This document shows positions 26,453 to 35,505 of a stretch of 49,253 bases of DNA, one piece after another. The translations under genes were made by a program, and so were the position numbers. The DNA is from an uncultured Bacteroidota bacterium (GTDB lineage: Bacteria > Bacteroidota > Bacteroidia > Flavobacteriales > Flavobacteriaceae): the NCBI GenBank assembly GCA_902514625.1, contig CABXRK010000010.1:1-49253 (forward strand), given 5' to 3'. The number at the start of each line of letters is the position of its first letter. Position 1 is the first letter of the stretch. Below the pieces are notes generated by a model. It had not been told where the DNA came from. It saw nothing but the letters and a program-made list of their open reading frames with translations, and did not search any database.

Positions 26453-26980
26453 TTAGATAAGTTTTTTATAAGTCACAAAACTGTAAGAAAAAGTTTCTTT
26501 AACTTTTGATGGATTGTATTTTTCATATATTTTCCCCCATTTATTAGAATCAATAATAGGAAAAAAAGTATCAGCTTTATATTTTCGATGTATTAGGGTA
26601 AGTTCTATTTTTTTAGATATATCAATAAAGAGAGAATAAATTTCACCCCCACCTATTATAAAAGGTTGTTTATCATCATCTGTTAAGGAGATTGCTTCAT
26701 TCACACTATGAGTTATAAAAGCATTTTGAGCTTTATATTTTTTATTTCTAGTAAGAATTATATTTTTTCTTTCTGGTAATGCATTAGGCAAAGATTCAAA
26801 AGTTTTTCTTCCCATTATAATGGAGTGTCCGAGAGTTAGCTTTTTAAATCGTATTAAGTCTTCTCTTAGATTCCATAGTAATTTATTATTTAAACCTAGG
26901 CCATTATTTTCTGAGACAGCAGCTATTAAAGTGAGTTCTTTGTCTTCATAATTTTTATTTATAGAGATATTTTTTTTCAT
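26453..26980 (-). CDS. folA: dihydrofolate reductase
   Basis: FolA reduces dihydrofolate with NADPH. The 175-residue protein has an N-terminal extension of about 16 residues before LIAAVSENNGLGLNNKLLWNLREDLIRFKKLT, which carries the substrate-binding acidic residue. GHSIIMGRKTFESLP binds NADPH and FIIGGGEIYSLF is the late glycine loop. It sits directly after thyA, whose reaction produces dihydrofolate, so the pair forms a functional cycle. Confidence 0.94.
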   Translation of the reverse strand: MKKNISINKNYEDKELTLIAAVSENNGLGLNNKLLWNLREDLIRFKKLTLGHSIIMGRKTFESLPNALPERKNIILTRNKKYKAQNAFITHSVNEAISLTDDDKQPFIIGGGEIYSLFIDISKKIELTLIHRKYKADTFFPIIDSNKWGKIYEKYNPSKVKETFSYSFVTYKKLI

Positions 26981-27013
26981 ATTAAGTGAACAAAAATGAC
27001 TAATTTATTTGGA

Positions 27014-27838
27014 TTATATAGCTACAGAACCTTTAATTAAAGGATATGGGTCATAATTTTTCAAATTGAAATCTTCAAATTTAAACTCAAAAATACTTTT
27101 AATGTTTGTATTTATTTCCATTTGAGGAAGTTTGCGAGGTTTTCGGGTTAATTGTAAATCAATTTGTCTTTTATGATTATCATAGATATGAGCATCACCA
27201 AAAGTATGTATAAATTCCCCAAGTTTTAAATCACAGACTTGAGCAATCATTTGAGTTAAAAGTGAATATGAAGCAATATTAAATGGAACTCCTAAAAAAA
27301 CATCTGCACTTCGTTGATATAACTGACATGAAATTTTTTCATTTGCAACATAAAATTGAAAAAAAGCATGACAAGGAGGTAAAGCAGCTTTTCCATTTTT
27401 TACATTTTGAGAAAAGGACATTGAAGTGTCAGGCAGAACACTTGGATTCCATGCTGAAATAAGCATTCTTCTACTATCAGGATTAGTCTTTAAATCAAGT
27501 ATCACATTTTTAATTTGATCAATATTTTCGTTATTCCAATTCCTCCATTGTTTCCCATAGACTGGGCCTAAGTTTCCATTATCGTCAGCCCATTCATTCC
27601 ATATTCTAACTCCATTTTCTTTTAAATACTTAATATTTGTATCTCCTTTTAAAAACCATAATAGTTCATAAATTACAGATTTCAAATGAATTTTTTTAGT
27701 AGTTAACAAAGGGAAGCCTTTTGATAAATCAAATCTCATTTGATATCCAAATATACTTTTTGTCCCTGTACCAGTTCTATCTTTTTTGACAATACCTTCT
27801 TTGTTTATTTTTTTTATTAATGAGAGATACTGTTCCAT
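27014..27838 (-). CDS. thyA: thymidylate synthase
   Basis: ThyA makes dTMP from dUMP using methylene-tetrahydrofolate. The 274-residue protein has the phosphate-binding RTGTGTKS loop at 21-28, the catalytic Cys156 in [12 protein letters not shown], the SRRML arginines near 123, and the [20 protein letters not shown] segment with Asp and Asn for uracil recognition. All catalytic residues are present. It leads the thyA-folA-fabD run and is separated by 84 bases from the upstream gene. Confidence 0.96.
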   Translation of the reverse strand: MEQYLSLIKKINKEGIVKKDRTGTGTKSIFGYQMRFDLSKGFPLLTTKKIHLKSVIYELLWFLKGDTNIKYLKENGVRIWNEWADDNGNLGPVYGKQWRNWNNENIDQIKNVILDLKTNPDSRRMLISAWNPSVLPDTSMSFSQNVKNGKAALPPCHAFFQFYVANEKISCQLYQRSADVFLGVPFNIASYSLLTQMIAQVCDLKLGEFIHTFGDAHIYDNHKRQIDLQLTRKPRKLPQMEINTNIKSIFEFKFEDFNLKNYDPYPLIKGSVAI

Positions 27839-27922
27839 AATTAAAAATTTGTTAAATTTAATTAGTTAGTTCAATTTATACTTAGGTAAATTAAAAATGT
27901 TATTAAATAAACGTTAACAAGT

Positions 27923-28543
27923 TTATTTTAAATTCTTTCTTTTAGAAATTTCATCTCTCACCTTTACAGCTCCTTCATAATTTTCATCTGCCACTAGTTG
28001 TTTCAAAAGATCTTTTAATTTTTTATTTGAAAGACTAGATAAATTTGAGTGGATATCTTTTTTTTGAATTTGACCTTCTAGAAATTTTTTTATCCAAGAT
28101 TTGTCATTAAATATAGAAGTAATTTTTTCTTTAGGGTCTTCAAACCCTCCTTTTTCTAAAACTGAAGAATAAGTATAGATAGGAGCATTAAATCTTATCG
28201 CAAGTGCAACAGCGTCAGAGGTTCTAGCATCAACAATTTCTTCTATTTTATTTTGAAAATAAATAATATTCGAAAAAAAAATTCCATCTAATAATTTATG
28301 TATAATTATTTGCTTAATTTTTATATTAAAGCGATCAAAAGAATTTTTTAATAAATCGTGGGTTAAAGGCCTTGGCGGGTTTATTTTTTTTTCCATTCCT
28401 ATTGCAATAGATTGAGCTTCAAAACCACCAATAACGATGGGGAGTTTTCTTTTTCCTTTTTTTTCATTAAGAATAAGAGCATATGCTCCAGTTTGAGATT
28501 GGCTATAAGAAATACCAGAGATTTCTAATTCTATTAAATTCAT
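27923..28543 (-). CDS. bifunctional nuclease-domain protein with UvrB/C motif
   Basis: A 206-residue protein of the BFN (DUF151) family. The first 140 residues hold the BFN domain: LPIVIGGFEAQSIAIGMEKK, then RPLTHDLL and IVDARTSDAVALAIRFNAPIYT. The last 35 residues (KKLKDLLKQLVADENYEGAVKVRDEI) are a UvrB/UvrC-type helical hairpin. Plant homologues show RNase and DNase activity; bacterial roles are poorly defined. This two-domain form is common in Bacteroidota. Confidence 0.85.
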   Translation of the reverse strand: MNLIELEISGISYSQSQTGAYALILNEKKGKRKLPIVIGGFEAQSIAIGMEKKINPPRPLTHDLLKNSFDRFNIKIKQIIIHKLLDGIFFSNIIYFQNKIEEIVDARTSDAVALAIRFNAPIYTYSSVLEKGGFEDPKEKITSIFNDKSWIKKFLEGQIQKKDIHSNLSSLSNKKLKDLLKQLVADENYEGAVKVRDEISKRKNLK

Positions 28544-28700
28544 AATGAATATAATTTTATCTAAAATTAGATTTTTTTATTTAAACATCGTATTAAGTTA
28601 GAAAATCTTAAAATTAAATTTAAAAATTAATGTGTTGTTATTTAAGAAAAAAAATTTTATTAAAAAAAACAAAAAATTAAGTCGAGAGAATTAAAAAGAT

Positions 28701-28708
28701 TAAATTTG
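28701..28708 (+). promoter_or_regulatory. -7 box (TAAATTTG) for pdhB
   Basis: TAAATTTG fits the TAnnTTTG consensus and lies 32 bases before the pdhB ATG. No TTG is present 17-23 bases further upstream, so strength is uncertain. The rest of the 197-base divergent gap is plain A/T-rich sequence. Confidence 0.4.
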
Positions 28709-28740
28709 TATTTAATAGATATTCTATTTTTTAAAAAGAG

Positions 28741-29721
28741 ATGAAAACTATACAATTTCGAGAGGCTATTGCTGAAGCAATGTCCGAAGAAATGCGAAGG
28801 GATACAAGTATATATTTGATGGGTGAGGAGGTCGCTGAATATAATGGTGCCTATAAAGCCTCTAAGGGTATGCTTGATGAATTTGGAAAAAAAAGAGTTA
28901 TTGATACACCAATATCTGAATTGGGTTTTTCTGGAATTGGAGTTGGTTCAACTATGACTGGTAATCGTCCAATTATTGAGTTTATGACTTTTAATTTTGC
29001 TCTAGTAGGAATAGATCAAATAATAAATAATGCCGCAAAAATCAGACAGATGTCTGGAGGACAATTTCCTTGTCCTATTGTTTTTAGAGGTCCTACGGGT
29101 TCAGCTGGTCAACTTGCAGCTACACATTCTCAAGCTTTTGAAAGCTGGTACGCTAATTGTCCAGGTTTAAAAGTAATAGTTCCATCTAATCCATATGATG
29201 CTAAGGGTTTGTTGAAGTCAGCAATTAGAGATGATGATCCAGTAATTTTTATGGAATCAGAACAAATGTATGGAGATAAAGGTGAGGTTCCTGAAGATGA
29301 ATATCTACTTCCTATAGGGGTTGCTGATATAAAAAGGAAAGGTGAAGATGTTACAATAGTTTCATTTGGAAAAATAATTAAAGAAGCATATAAAGCTGCT
29401 GAAATTTTAGTTAAAGAAAATATAAGTTGTGAAATTATTGATATTAGAACTATTAGACCTTTAGACTACAATACTATTATTGAATCGGTTAAAAAAACAA
29501 ACCGTTTAGTAATTCTTGAAGAGTCCTGGCCTTTTGGTAATATTTCAACAGAAATTTCTTATCAGGTGCAAAATGAAATTTTTGATTATTTAGATGCTCC
29601 AATAGAAAAAATTAATACTGCTGATACTCCCGCTCCTTTTTCACCTGTTCTTTTAGAGGAGTGGTTGCCAAATAGTAATGATGTTATTAAATCTGTAAAA
29701 AAAGTTTTATATCGTAAATAG
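28741..29721 (+). CDS. pdhB: pyruvate dehydrogenase E1 component, beta subunit
   Basis: A 326-residue transketolase-like E1 beta subunit. It pairs with E1 alpha to decarboxylate pyruvate on thiamine diphosphate and acetylate the lipoyl arm of E2. Typical segments are YLMGEEVAEYNGAYK with the cofactor-activating Glu, RVIDTPISELGFSGIGVG, QIINNAAKIRQMSGGQ, GPTGSAGQLAATHSQ and the C-terminal IRTIRPLD. Neither pdhA nor the E2 gene is adjacent, a split layout often seen in flavobacteria. The lipA at 9340 supplies the lipoyl cofactor for this complex. Confidence 0.93.
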   Translation: MKTIQFREAIAEAMSEEMRRDTSIYLMGEEVAEYNGAYKASKGMLDEFGKKRVIDTPISELGFSGIGVGSTMTGNRPIIEFMTFNFALVGIDQIINNAAKIRQMSGGQFPCPIVFRGPTGSAGQLAATHSQAFESWYANCPGLKVIVPSNPYDAKGLLKSAIRDDDPVIFMESEQMYGDKGEVPEDEYLLPIGVADIKRKGEDVTIVSFGKIIKEAYKAAEILVKENISCEIIDIRTIRPLDYNTIIESVKKTNRLVILEESWPFGNISTEISYQVQNEIFDYLDAPIEKINTADTPAPFSPVLLEEWLPNSNDVIKSVKKVLYRK

Positions 29722-29765
29722 AAAAAATTATCTCAACTTAATTTTTTTACTAATAGTTGATTAAG

Positions 29766-29773
29766 TATTTTTG
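29766..29773 (+). promoter_or_regulatory. -7 box (TATTTTTG) for hppA
   Basis: TATTTTTG fits TAnnTTTG and is 31 bases before the preferred hppA ATG. The -33 position reads TTTT instead of TTTG. A 6-bp inverted repeat (TCAACT 29733-29738, AGTTGA 29755-29760) sits just upstream. Confidence 0.4.
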
Positions 29774-29804
29774 CCCCCTAAAACAAATCAAAATATTTTT
29801 TTTC

Positions 29805-32075
29805 ATGAATACTTATACAATATATATTCCACTTATTTTTTCTTTTATTGGATTAATATTTATGGCCTATAAAGCAAATTGGGTCCGTAAACAAAATCCT
29901 GGAAGTGAAAAAATGTTAGAAATTTCTAAATCTATAAAGGCGGGAGCTTTAGCTTTTTTAAATGCTGAATATCGTTTGCTTTTAATTTTTGTATTAATTG
30001 CTTCGTTAGCTTTATTTATGATTTCTCTTTATGTTGAAACAACAAGTTGGATGATTGTGCCTGCATTTATTATTGGAGCTTTTTTTTCAGGATTGGCTGG
30101 TAATATTGGAATGAGAATTGCTACTGATGCAAATTCAAGAACTGCCGAAGCAGCTAAAACAAGTCTACCAGATGCTCTAAATGTGTCTTTTGGAGGAGGA
30201 ACAGTAATGGGCCTTGGTGTAGCTGGACTAGCTGTTTTGGGATTAACATCACTTTTTTGGTTTTTTTGTAATCAGTTTTTAGGCAGCGGTATGAGTTTTT
30301 ACGTTGAAATGACCACAGTTTTGGAAACTTTAGCAGGCTTTTCTTTAGGTGCTGAATCAATTGCATTATTTGCTAGGGTCGGTGGTGGAATTTATACTAA
30401 AGCTGCTGATGTAGGAGCAGATTTAGTCGGAAAAGTGGAAGCTGGAATACCTGAAGATGATCCAAGAAATCCTGCCACTATTGCCGATAATGTTGGAGAC
30501 AATGTTGGAGATGTTGCCGGTATGGGAGCAGATTTATTTGGTTCATATGTTGCTACTGTTTTGGCTGCAATGGTTTTAGGAAATTATTTGATAAACGACA
30601 TGTCTTTATCTAATGAATTTCAGGATTCTTTTGATAACATGGGACCTATTCTTTTACCAATAGTTATTGCTGGCATTGGCATTTTCGCTTCAATAATTGG
30701 GACTTTTTTTGTTAAAATTAAAAATAATAATGCAAAGGAGTCTAAAGTTCAATTTGCACTTGATTTAGGAAATTGGATTTCAATTTTATTAACATTAATT
30801 ACTACATATTTTTTAATTCAGTGGATGTTGCCAAAACAGATGAATATGAATTTTTTCGGAGAGGGTTATAAAATAATACCATCAATAAATGTTTTTTTTG
30901 CTTCATGTGTTGGCTTATCAGTTGGTGCTTTAATATCAGTTGTTACTGCTTATTATACTAGTTTAGGAAAAAAACCAGTTTTAGATATTGTTAAAAATAG
31001 TTCAACTGGTGCTGCAACAAATATTATTGCGGGGTTAGCCGTTGGAATGAAATCAACATTTTTATCTGTTATTTTATTTTCTGCTGCTATTTATACTTCT
31101 TATTTACTTGCTGGATTTTACGGAGTTGCTATATCTGCATCTGCAATGATGGCGACTACAGCAATGCAGCTTGCTATTGATGCTTTTGGTCCAATTGCTG
31201 ATAATGCTGGTGGAGTTGCTGAAATGAGCGAATTAGATCCTGAAGTTAGAGGACGTACTGATATACTTGATTCTGTTGGGAATACTACTGCAGCAGTTGG
31301 TAAAGGATTTGCTATCGCATCTGCTGCATTAACTGCATTAGCTTTATTTGCTGCATATGTTACTTTTACAGGAATTGATGGGATTAATATTTTTAAAGCT
31401 GATGTTTTAGCCATGCTTTTTGTAGGAGGAATGATACCTGTAGTTTTTTCTGCATTAGCAATGGAGTCTGTTGGTAAAGCTGCTATGGAAATGGTTGAAG
31501 AAGTTCGCCGACAGTTTAAAGAAATTCCCGGAATAATGGAAGGTGAAGGTACACCTGATTATGCTAAATGTGTTGATATTTCGACAAAAGCTGCATTAAA
31601 AGAGATGATTTTACCCGGTTTAATAACAATTATTACACCTATTTTAATTGGATTGATTTTTGGCGCAGAACCTTTAGGCGGTTATATGGCAGGAGTTTGT
31701 GTAAGTGGTGTAATGTGGGCAATTTTTCAAAATAATGCTGGTGGAGCCTGGGATAATGCTAAAAAATCTTTTGAAGCTGGTGTTGAAATAAATGGTAAAA
31801 TGACTTTTAAAGGATCTGAAGCTCATAAATCTGCAGTAACTGGAGATACTGTTGGTGATCCTTTCAAGGATACTTCAGGACCATCAATGAATATTTTAAT
31901 TAAATTAACTTGTTTAGTTGGTTTAGTAATTGCCCCTTTATTAGGCTCTCATGATTCTATAGAAACAGTTCAGAGTTCAAAAATTAATAGCAAAACAGAG
32001 ATAATTATTAAAGAATTAAAAGACGTAGAAAAAAGTAATATTTTTTCAGTTAATTTCTTGTCTGAAACTAAATAA
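29805..32075 (+). CDS. hppA: membrane-bound pyrophosphatase, K+-dependent type
   Basis: A 756-residue ion-pumping pyrophosphatase with about 16 spans that couples PPi hydrolysis to export of H+ and/or Na+. The catalytic [28 protein letters not shown] loop and the late [15 protein letters not shown] motif carry the Mg-PPi aspartates. Ala at 496 in [10 protein letters not shown] marks the K+-dependent class; K+-independent enzymes have Lys there. Many K+-dependent enzymes pump Na+, which would suit the Na+-NQR at 44396. I choose the ATG at 29805 over the in-frame TTG at 29757 because it gives [17 protein letters not shown] as the first span. A polar tail of about 40 residues follows the last span. 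Confidence 0.93.
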   Translation: MNTYTIYIPLIFSFIGLIFMAYKANWVRKQNPGSEKMLEISKSIKAGALAFLNAEYRLLLIFVLIASLALFMISLYVETTSWMIVPAFIIGAFFSGLAGNIGMRIATDANSRTAEAAKTSLPDALNVSFGGGTVMGLGVAGLAVLGLTSLFWFFCNQFLGSGMSFYVEMTTVLETLAGFSLGAESIALFARVGGGIYTKAADVGADLVGKVEAGIPEDDPRNPATIADNVGDNVGDVAGMGADLFGSYVATVLAAMVLGNYLINDMSLSNEFQDSFDNMGPILLPIVIAGIGIFASIIGTFFVKIKNNNAKESKVQFALDLGNWISILLTLITTYFLIQWMLPKQMNMNFFGEGYKIIPSINVFFASCVGLSVGALISVVTAYYTSLGKKPVLDIVKNSSTGAATNIIAGLAVGMKSTFLSVILFSAAIYTSYLLAGFYGVAISASAMMATTAMQLAIDAFGPIADNAGGVAEMSELDPEVRGRTDILDSVGNTTAAVGKGFAIASAALTALALFAAYVTFTGIDGINIFKADVLAMLFVGGMIPVVFSALAMESVGKAAMEMVEEVRRQFKEIPGIMEGEGTPDYAKCVDISTKAALKEMILPGLITIITPILIGLIFGAEPLGGYMAGVCVSGVMWAIFQNNAGGAWDNAKKSFEAGVEINGKMTFKGSEAHKSAVTGDTVGDPFKDTSGPSMNILIKLTCLVGLVIAPLLGSHDSIETVQSSKINSKTEIIIKELKDVEKSNIFSVNFLSETK

Positions 32076-32077
32076 TC

Positions 32078-32695
32078 CTATTTTAGAATTCTTTTAATTT
32101 CTAGATCTATTTTATCAATTATAGAATCTAAGTGTTCCGTTTGGTCTACAAAATTTATTTTATCTACTTCTATTATTAAAAGTTTTCCTTTTTTGTATTT
32201 TTGAATCCAAGCTTCATATCTTTCGTTTAACCTACTTAAATAATTTATACTTATAGTAGATTCGTATTTTCTACCTCTTTTATGAATTTGATTAACTAAA
32301 TTAGGAATACTACTTCTTAAATAAATCATTAAATCAGGACCAGTAACCATCGACTCCATAAGGTCAAACAATGATTTATAATTTTGAAAATCTCTTTTAG
32401 TTAATAATCCCATTGAATGAAGGTTAGGAGCGAAAATGTATGCATCTTCATAAATGCTCCTATCTTGAATTATATTCTTCCCACTTTTTTGAATTTCCAT
32501 AAGCTGACTAAATCTACTATTTAAGAAATAAATTTGAAGATTGAAAGACCATCTTTCCATTTGATTGTAAAAATCATCTAGATAAGGGTTTTCAAGTACT
32601 TCTTCAAAATGTGCTTGCCATTTATAGTGTTTGGAAAGAAGTTTAGTTAGACTTGTCTTTCCGGCTCCAATGTTTCCAGATATTGCTATATGCAT
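32078..32695 (-). CDS. deoxynucleoside kinase
   Basis: A 205-residue kinase of the deoxyadenosine/deoxyguanosine kinase family. The P-loop GNIGAGKTS is at 6-14. EEVLENPYLDDFY is the substrate-binding Glu region, QDRSIYEDAYIF carries the DRS catalytic motif, and RGRKYE is the LID arginine stretch. It salvages deoxynucleosides to monophosphates. The preferred base cannot be read with certainty. It is convergent with hppA, with two bases between the stops. Confidence 0.9.
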   Translation of the reverse strand: MHIAISGNIGAGKTSLTKLLSKHYKWQAHFEEVLENPYLDDFYNQMERWSFNLQIYFLNSRFSQLMEIQKSGKNIIQDRSIYEDAYIFAPNLHSMGLLTKRDFQNYKSLFDLMESMVTGPDLMIYLRSSIPNLVNQIHKRGRKYESTISINYLSRLNERYEAWIQKYKKGKLLIIEVDKINFVDQTEHLDSIIDKIDLEIKRILK

Positions 32696-32814
32696 TTTAA
32701 ATATTTTTAAAAATCACTTAAAATTATAATTCTTTATTTAAAGAAAATCTAATGTAAAAGTATTTTTTTTAAGATGAAAATATAATTTAATCTTTAAATT
32801 TTTTATTTAAAATA

Positions 32815-32844
32815 TTTGATTAATTAAAAAAAGATTTAAATTTG
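32815..32844 (+). promoter_or_regulatory. consensus promoter for the metK riboswitch operon
   Basis: TTTG (32815-32818), 18 bases, then TAAATTTG (32837-32844) is a full match to the Bacteroidota promoter. Transcription would begin about 32849, just before the first stem of the SAM-II aptamer. Confidence 0.8.
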
Positions 32845-32855
32845 CAGTATTAAAA

Positions 32856-32951
32856 TGAGGAAGGATTTGACTGATTGCAACCTCGATAAAAAATTGCTAA
32901 AGCAGAATTGTTTTAGAATTGAGTTATTCAAATCCAACCGCTAAAACAATT
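32856..32951 (+). promoter_or_regulatory. SAM-II riboswitch with downstream start-site hairpin
   Basis: The aptamer core (32856-32905) matches known SAM-II RNAs. P1 is TGAGG (32856-32860) with CCTCG (32881-32885). Its loop carries the conserved GATTTGAC and ATTGCAA blocks, and the 3' part has GATAAA (32885-32890) and GCTAAA (32896-32901). CTG in the loop (32871-32873) can pair with CAG (32903-32905) to close the pseudoknot. An 11-bp stem then follows: AATTGTTTTAG (32906-32916) with CTAAAACAATT (32941-32951), three bases before the metK ATG. In its loop TCAAATCC (32928-32935) is exactly complementary to GGATTTGA (32863-32870) of the aptamer. SAM binding is predicted to shut down metK translation; how the hairpin takes part is inference. 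Confidence 0.88.
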
Positions 32952-32954
32952 TAA

Positions 32955-34208
32955 ATGTCATATTTTTTTACTTCTGAATCTGTAAGTGAGGGACATCCTG
33001 ATAAGGTTGCTGATCAAATAAGTGATGCTTTAGTTGATAATTTTTTAGCTTTTGATCCAAATAGTAAAGTTGCTTGTGAAACATTGGTAACAACCGGTCA
33101 GACTGTTTTGGCTGGGGAGGTTAAAAGTGACACATATATAGATGTTCAACAAATTGCTAGAGATACTATAAATAAAATTGGTTATACTAAAGCTGATTAT
33201 CAATTTAATGGAGATTCATGTGGAGTTATTTCATTAATCCATGAACAATCACAAGATATTAATAGAGGTGTAGATAAAGACGAAAAAAAGTTACAAGGGG
33301 CAGGAGATCAAGGAATTATGTTTGGATACGCTTGTAATGAAACTGATAACTTTATGCCTTTAGCATTAGAATTATCACATAAAATTTTAATTGAATTGTC
33401 TAAATTAAGAAGAGAAAATGAACAAATTCAATATCTCCGTCCTGATGCTAAATCTCAAGTAACTATTGAATATTCAGATGAAGGTAAGCCTTTAAGAATT
33501 GATACAGTAGTTATTTCAACTCAACATGATCCTTTTGAATCTGATGAAGTTAAAATGCTATCTAAAATAAAATCTGATATTATTACAATTTTAATGCCTA
33601 GAGTAATTAAAACTCTACCTAATAGAATTAAACTTTTATTTGATAATTCAATTAAATATTTTATTAATCCTACAGGAAAGTTTGTTATTGGCGGGCCTCA
33701 TGGTGATACTGGTTTAACAGGAAGAAAAATTATTGTAGATACTTATGGAGGGAAAGGAGCACACGGGGGGGGAGCATTTAGCGGTAAAGATCCAAGTAAA
33801 GTTGATAGGAGTGGAGCCTATGCAGCAAGACATATTGCTAAAAACATTGTAGCTTCAGGAATAGCTGACGAAGCATTAGTCCAAATAAGTTATGCTATTG
33901 GAATACCCGAACCAACTTCTATTTTAGTAAACACTTTTGGCACATCAAAAGTTAATTTTGATGATGATGAAATTGCAAAAAAAATTAATAAAATTTTTGA
34001 TTTAACACCTTATGGAATTGAAAAACGTTTGAAATTAAGGAATCCAATATATTTCGAAACGTCAATATATGGACATATGGGTCGAGAATCAGAAATAATT
34101 ACAAAAACATTCGAATCTCCCTATAGTGGAAAAGTAACAAAAGAAGTAGAATTATTTACATGGGAGAAATTAGATTATGTCGAATTAATAATTCAAACCT
34201 TTAAATAA
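32955..34208 (+). CDS. metK: S-adenosylmethionine synthetase
   Basis: MetK makes SAM from methionine and ATP, and is the expected target of the SAM-II riboswitch just upstream. The 417-residue protein has the standard opening FTSESVSEGHPDKVADQISDAL with metal and ATP ligands, the GAGDQGIMFGYA loop, and the P-loop-like GGAFSGKDPSKVDRSGAY. The coding sequence includes a run of eight G (33765-33772), striking in such an AT-rich genome, but the frame is intact. It is followed by metY, with metX-like and osmC genes beyond, probably one message. Confidence 0.97.
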   Translation: MSYFFTSESVSEGHPDKVADQISDALVDNFLAFDPNSKVACETLVTTGQTVLAGEVKSDTYIDVQQIARDTINKIGYTKADYQFNGDSCGVISLIHEQSQDINRGVDKDEKKLQGAGDQGIMFGYACNETDNFMPLALELSHKILIELSKLRRENEQIQYLRPDAKSQVTIEYSDEGKPLRIDTVVISTQHDPFESDEVKMLSKIKSDIITILMPRVIKTLPNRIKLLFDNSIKYFINPTGKFVIGGPHGDTGLTGRKIIVDTYGGKGAHGGGAFSGKDPSKVDRSGAYAARHIAKNIVASGIADEALVQISYAIGIPEPTSILVNTFGTSKVNFDDDEIAKKINKIFDLTPYGIEKRLKLRNPIYFETSIYGHMGRESEIITKTFESPYSGKVTKEVELFTWEKLDYVELIIQTFK

Positions 34209-34243
34209 TGGAAAACAAAAATTAAAATAATGGAAAACAAAAA
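34203..34243 (+). repeat. tandem 19-bp repeat creating a decoy start before metY
   Basis: AAATAATGGAAAACAAAAA occurs at 34203-34221 and again at 34225-34243, a 22-base period. The first copy overlaps the metK stop and contains an ATG (34208) that opens a 5-codon frame, MENKN, ending at 34225. The second copy holds the true metY ATG at 34230. Confidence 0.85.
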
Positions 34244-35495
34244 ATTTGAAACAAATGCCTTACATACAGGACATGATGTAAGCAAAACAGAAGGTACTAG
34301 AGCTGTACCTATATACCAATCTACATCATATGTTTTTAATGATGCTGATCATGCAGCTAATTTATTTGCTTTAGCTGAGACGGGATATATTTATACCCGA
34401 TTAAATAACCCTACAAACGATATTTTGGAACAACGATTAGCCGCTTTAGAGGGAGGAATAGCTGCTGTGGCTACTGCTTCCGGAACTTCAGCAATAGCAA
34501 CTACTTTATTGATACTGCTTAAAGCAGGAGATCATATTGTAGCTTCAAATAGTCTTTATGGAGGCACTTATAATATGTTGAGTAACACTTTGCCTAGATT
34601 AGGAATAACTACAACATTTGTAGATCCTGATGATTCAGAAAATTTTAAATCTGCGGTAAAAGATAATACTAGAGCATTTTTTGCTGAATCTCTGGGTAAT
34701 CCAAAGTTAGATGTTCTAGATCTTAAGTCTATAGGAGATTTTGCGAAAGAGGCAAAAGTGCCTTTTATTGTCGATAATACAGTTGCTTCTCCTTATTTGC
34801 TTAAACCAATAGAATATGGAGCTAATATTGTAATTCATTCATTGACAAAGTATATCAATGGAAATGGAACTGCTTTAGGTGGAATAATTATTGATGCTGG
34901 AACATTTAATTATGGGAATGGTTTATTTCCAGAATTTACCGAACCATCTCCAAGCTATCATGGCCTTAATTATCATGAAGCATTAGGTCCAGCAGCTTTT
35001 ATTGCTAGAGTTAGAGTTGAAGGGCTTAGAGACTTAGGAGCTGCCCCTAGCCCTTATAATAGTTTTCAGATTATACAGGGATTGGAGACATTATCTGTAA
35101 GAATGGAGCAACACTCTAAAAATGCACTTGAGCTAGCTAAATGGTTAGAAAATCAAGATAAGGTTTCTTGGGTTAACTATCCAGGTTTAGAATCAAGTAA
35201 ATATAATAAATTAGCTAAGAAATATTTACCTAATGGTCAAAGTGGGATTGTCACATTTGGACTTAAAGGAGGCTTTGAAGCGGCAAAAAAAGTTGCTGAT
35301 AAGACAAAGATTTTTTCTTTATTAGCTAATATAGGTGATTCTAAATCTTTAATAATACATCCTGCAAGCACGACACATTCACAATTAAGTAAAGAGGCAC
35401 AAGAATCTACAGGCGTTACTGAAGATTTAGTTAGGTTATCAGTTGGTTTAGAAAACTTAGATGATCTTAAAGAGGATTTAAAGGCCACATTTTAA
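34230..35495 (+). CDS. metY: O-acetylhomoserine sulfhydrylase
   Basis: A 421-residue PLP enzyme of the Cys/Met metabolism family, the O-acetylhomoserine aminocarboxypropyltransferase branch, which makes homocysteine (or methionine) from O-acetylhomoserine and a sulfur donor. Hallmarks are FETNALHTGHD near the start, YTRLNNPTNDILEQRLAALEGG, VDNTVASPYLLKPIEYGANIV and SLTKYINGNGTALGG with the PLP lysine. The long insert around FPEFTEPSPSYHGLNYHE marks this branch rather than cystathionine gamma-synthase. It is followed by the MetX-like gene that would supply its substrate. Confidence 0.93.
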   Translation: MENKKFETNALHTGHDVSKTEGTRAVPIYQSTSYVFNDADHAANLFALAETGYIYTRLNNPTNDILEQRLAALEGGIAAVATASGTSAIATTLLILLKAGDHIVASNSLYGGTYNMLSNTLPRLGITTTFVDPDDSENFKSAVKDNTRAFFAESLGNPKLDVLDLKSIGDFAKEAKVPFIVDNTVASPYLLKPIEYGANIVIHSLTKYINGNGTALGGIIIDAGTFNYGNGLFPEFTEPSPSYHGLNYHEALGPAAFIARVRVEGLRDLGAAPSPYNSFQIIQGLETLSVRMEQHSKNALELAKWLENQDKVSWVNYPGLESSKYNKLAKKYLPNGQSGIVTFGLKGGFEAAKKVADKTKIFSLLANIGDSKSLIIHPASTTHSQLSKEAQESTGVTEDLVRLSVGLENLDDLKEDLKATF

Positions 35496-35505
35496 TTCAT
35501 CATAA

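Noticed and set aside
31118-31414. 98-codon open frame on the minus strand inside hppA
   Set aside because: It is antisense to a strongly conserved pyrophosphatase region. Its Ala/Ile/Ser-rich make-up is that of a shadow frame of Ala/Gly-rich coding sequence.
32936-32951. Second SAM-II aptamer around the GCTAAA next to the metK start
   Set aside because: A second GCTAAA is present, but no second P1 stem or GATTT/TTGCA loop precedes it. It is better explained as the 3' arm of the 11-bp hairpin.
35237-35488. 83-codon open frame on the minus strand inside metY
   Set aside because: Shadow frame opposite the conserved C-terminus of metY.
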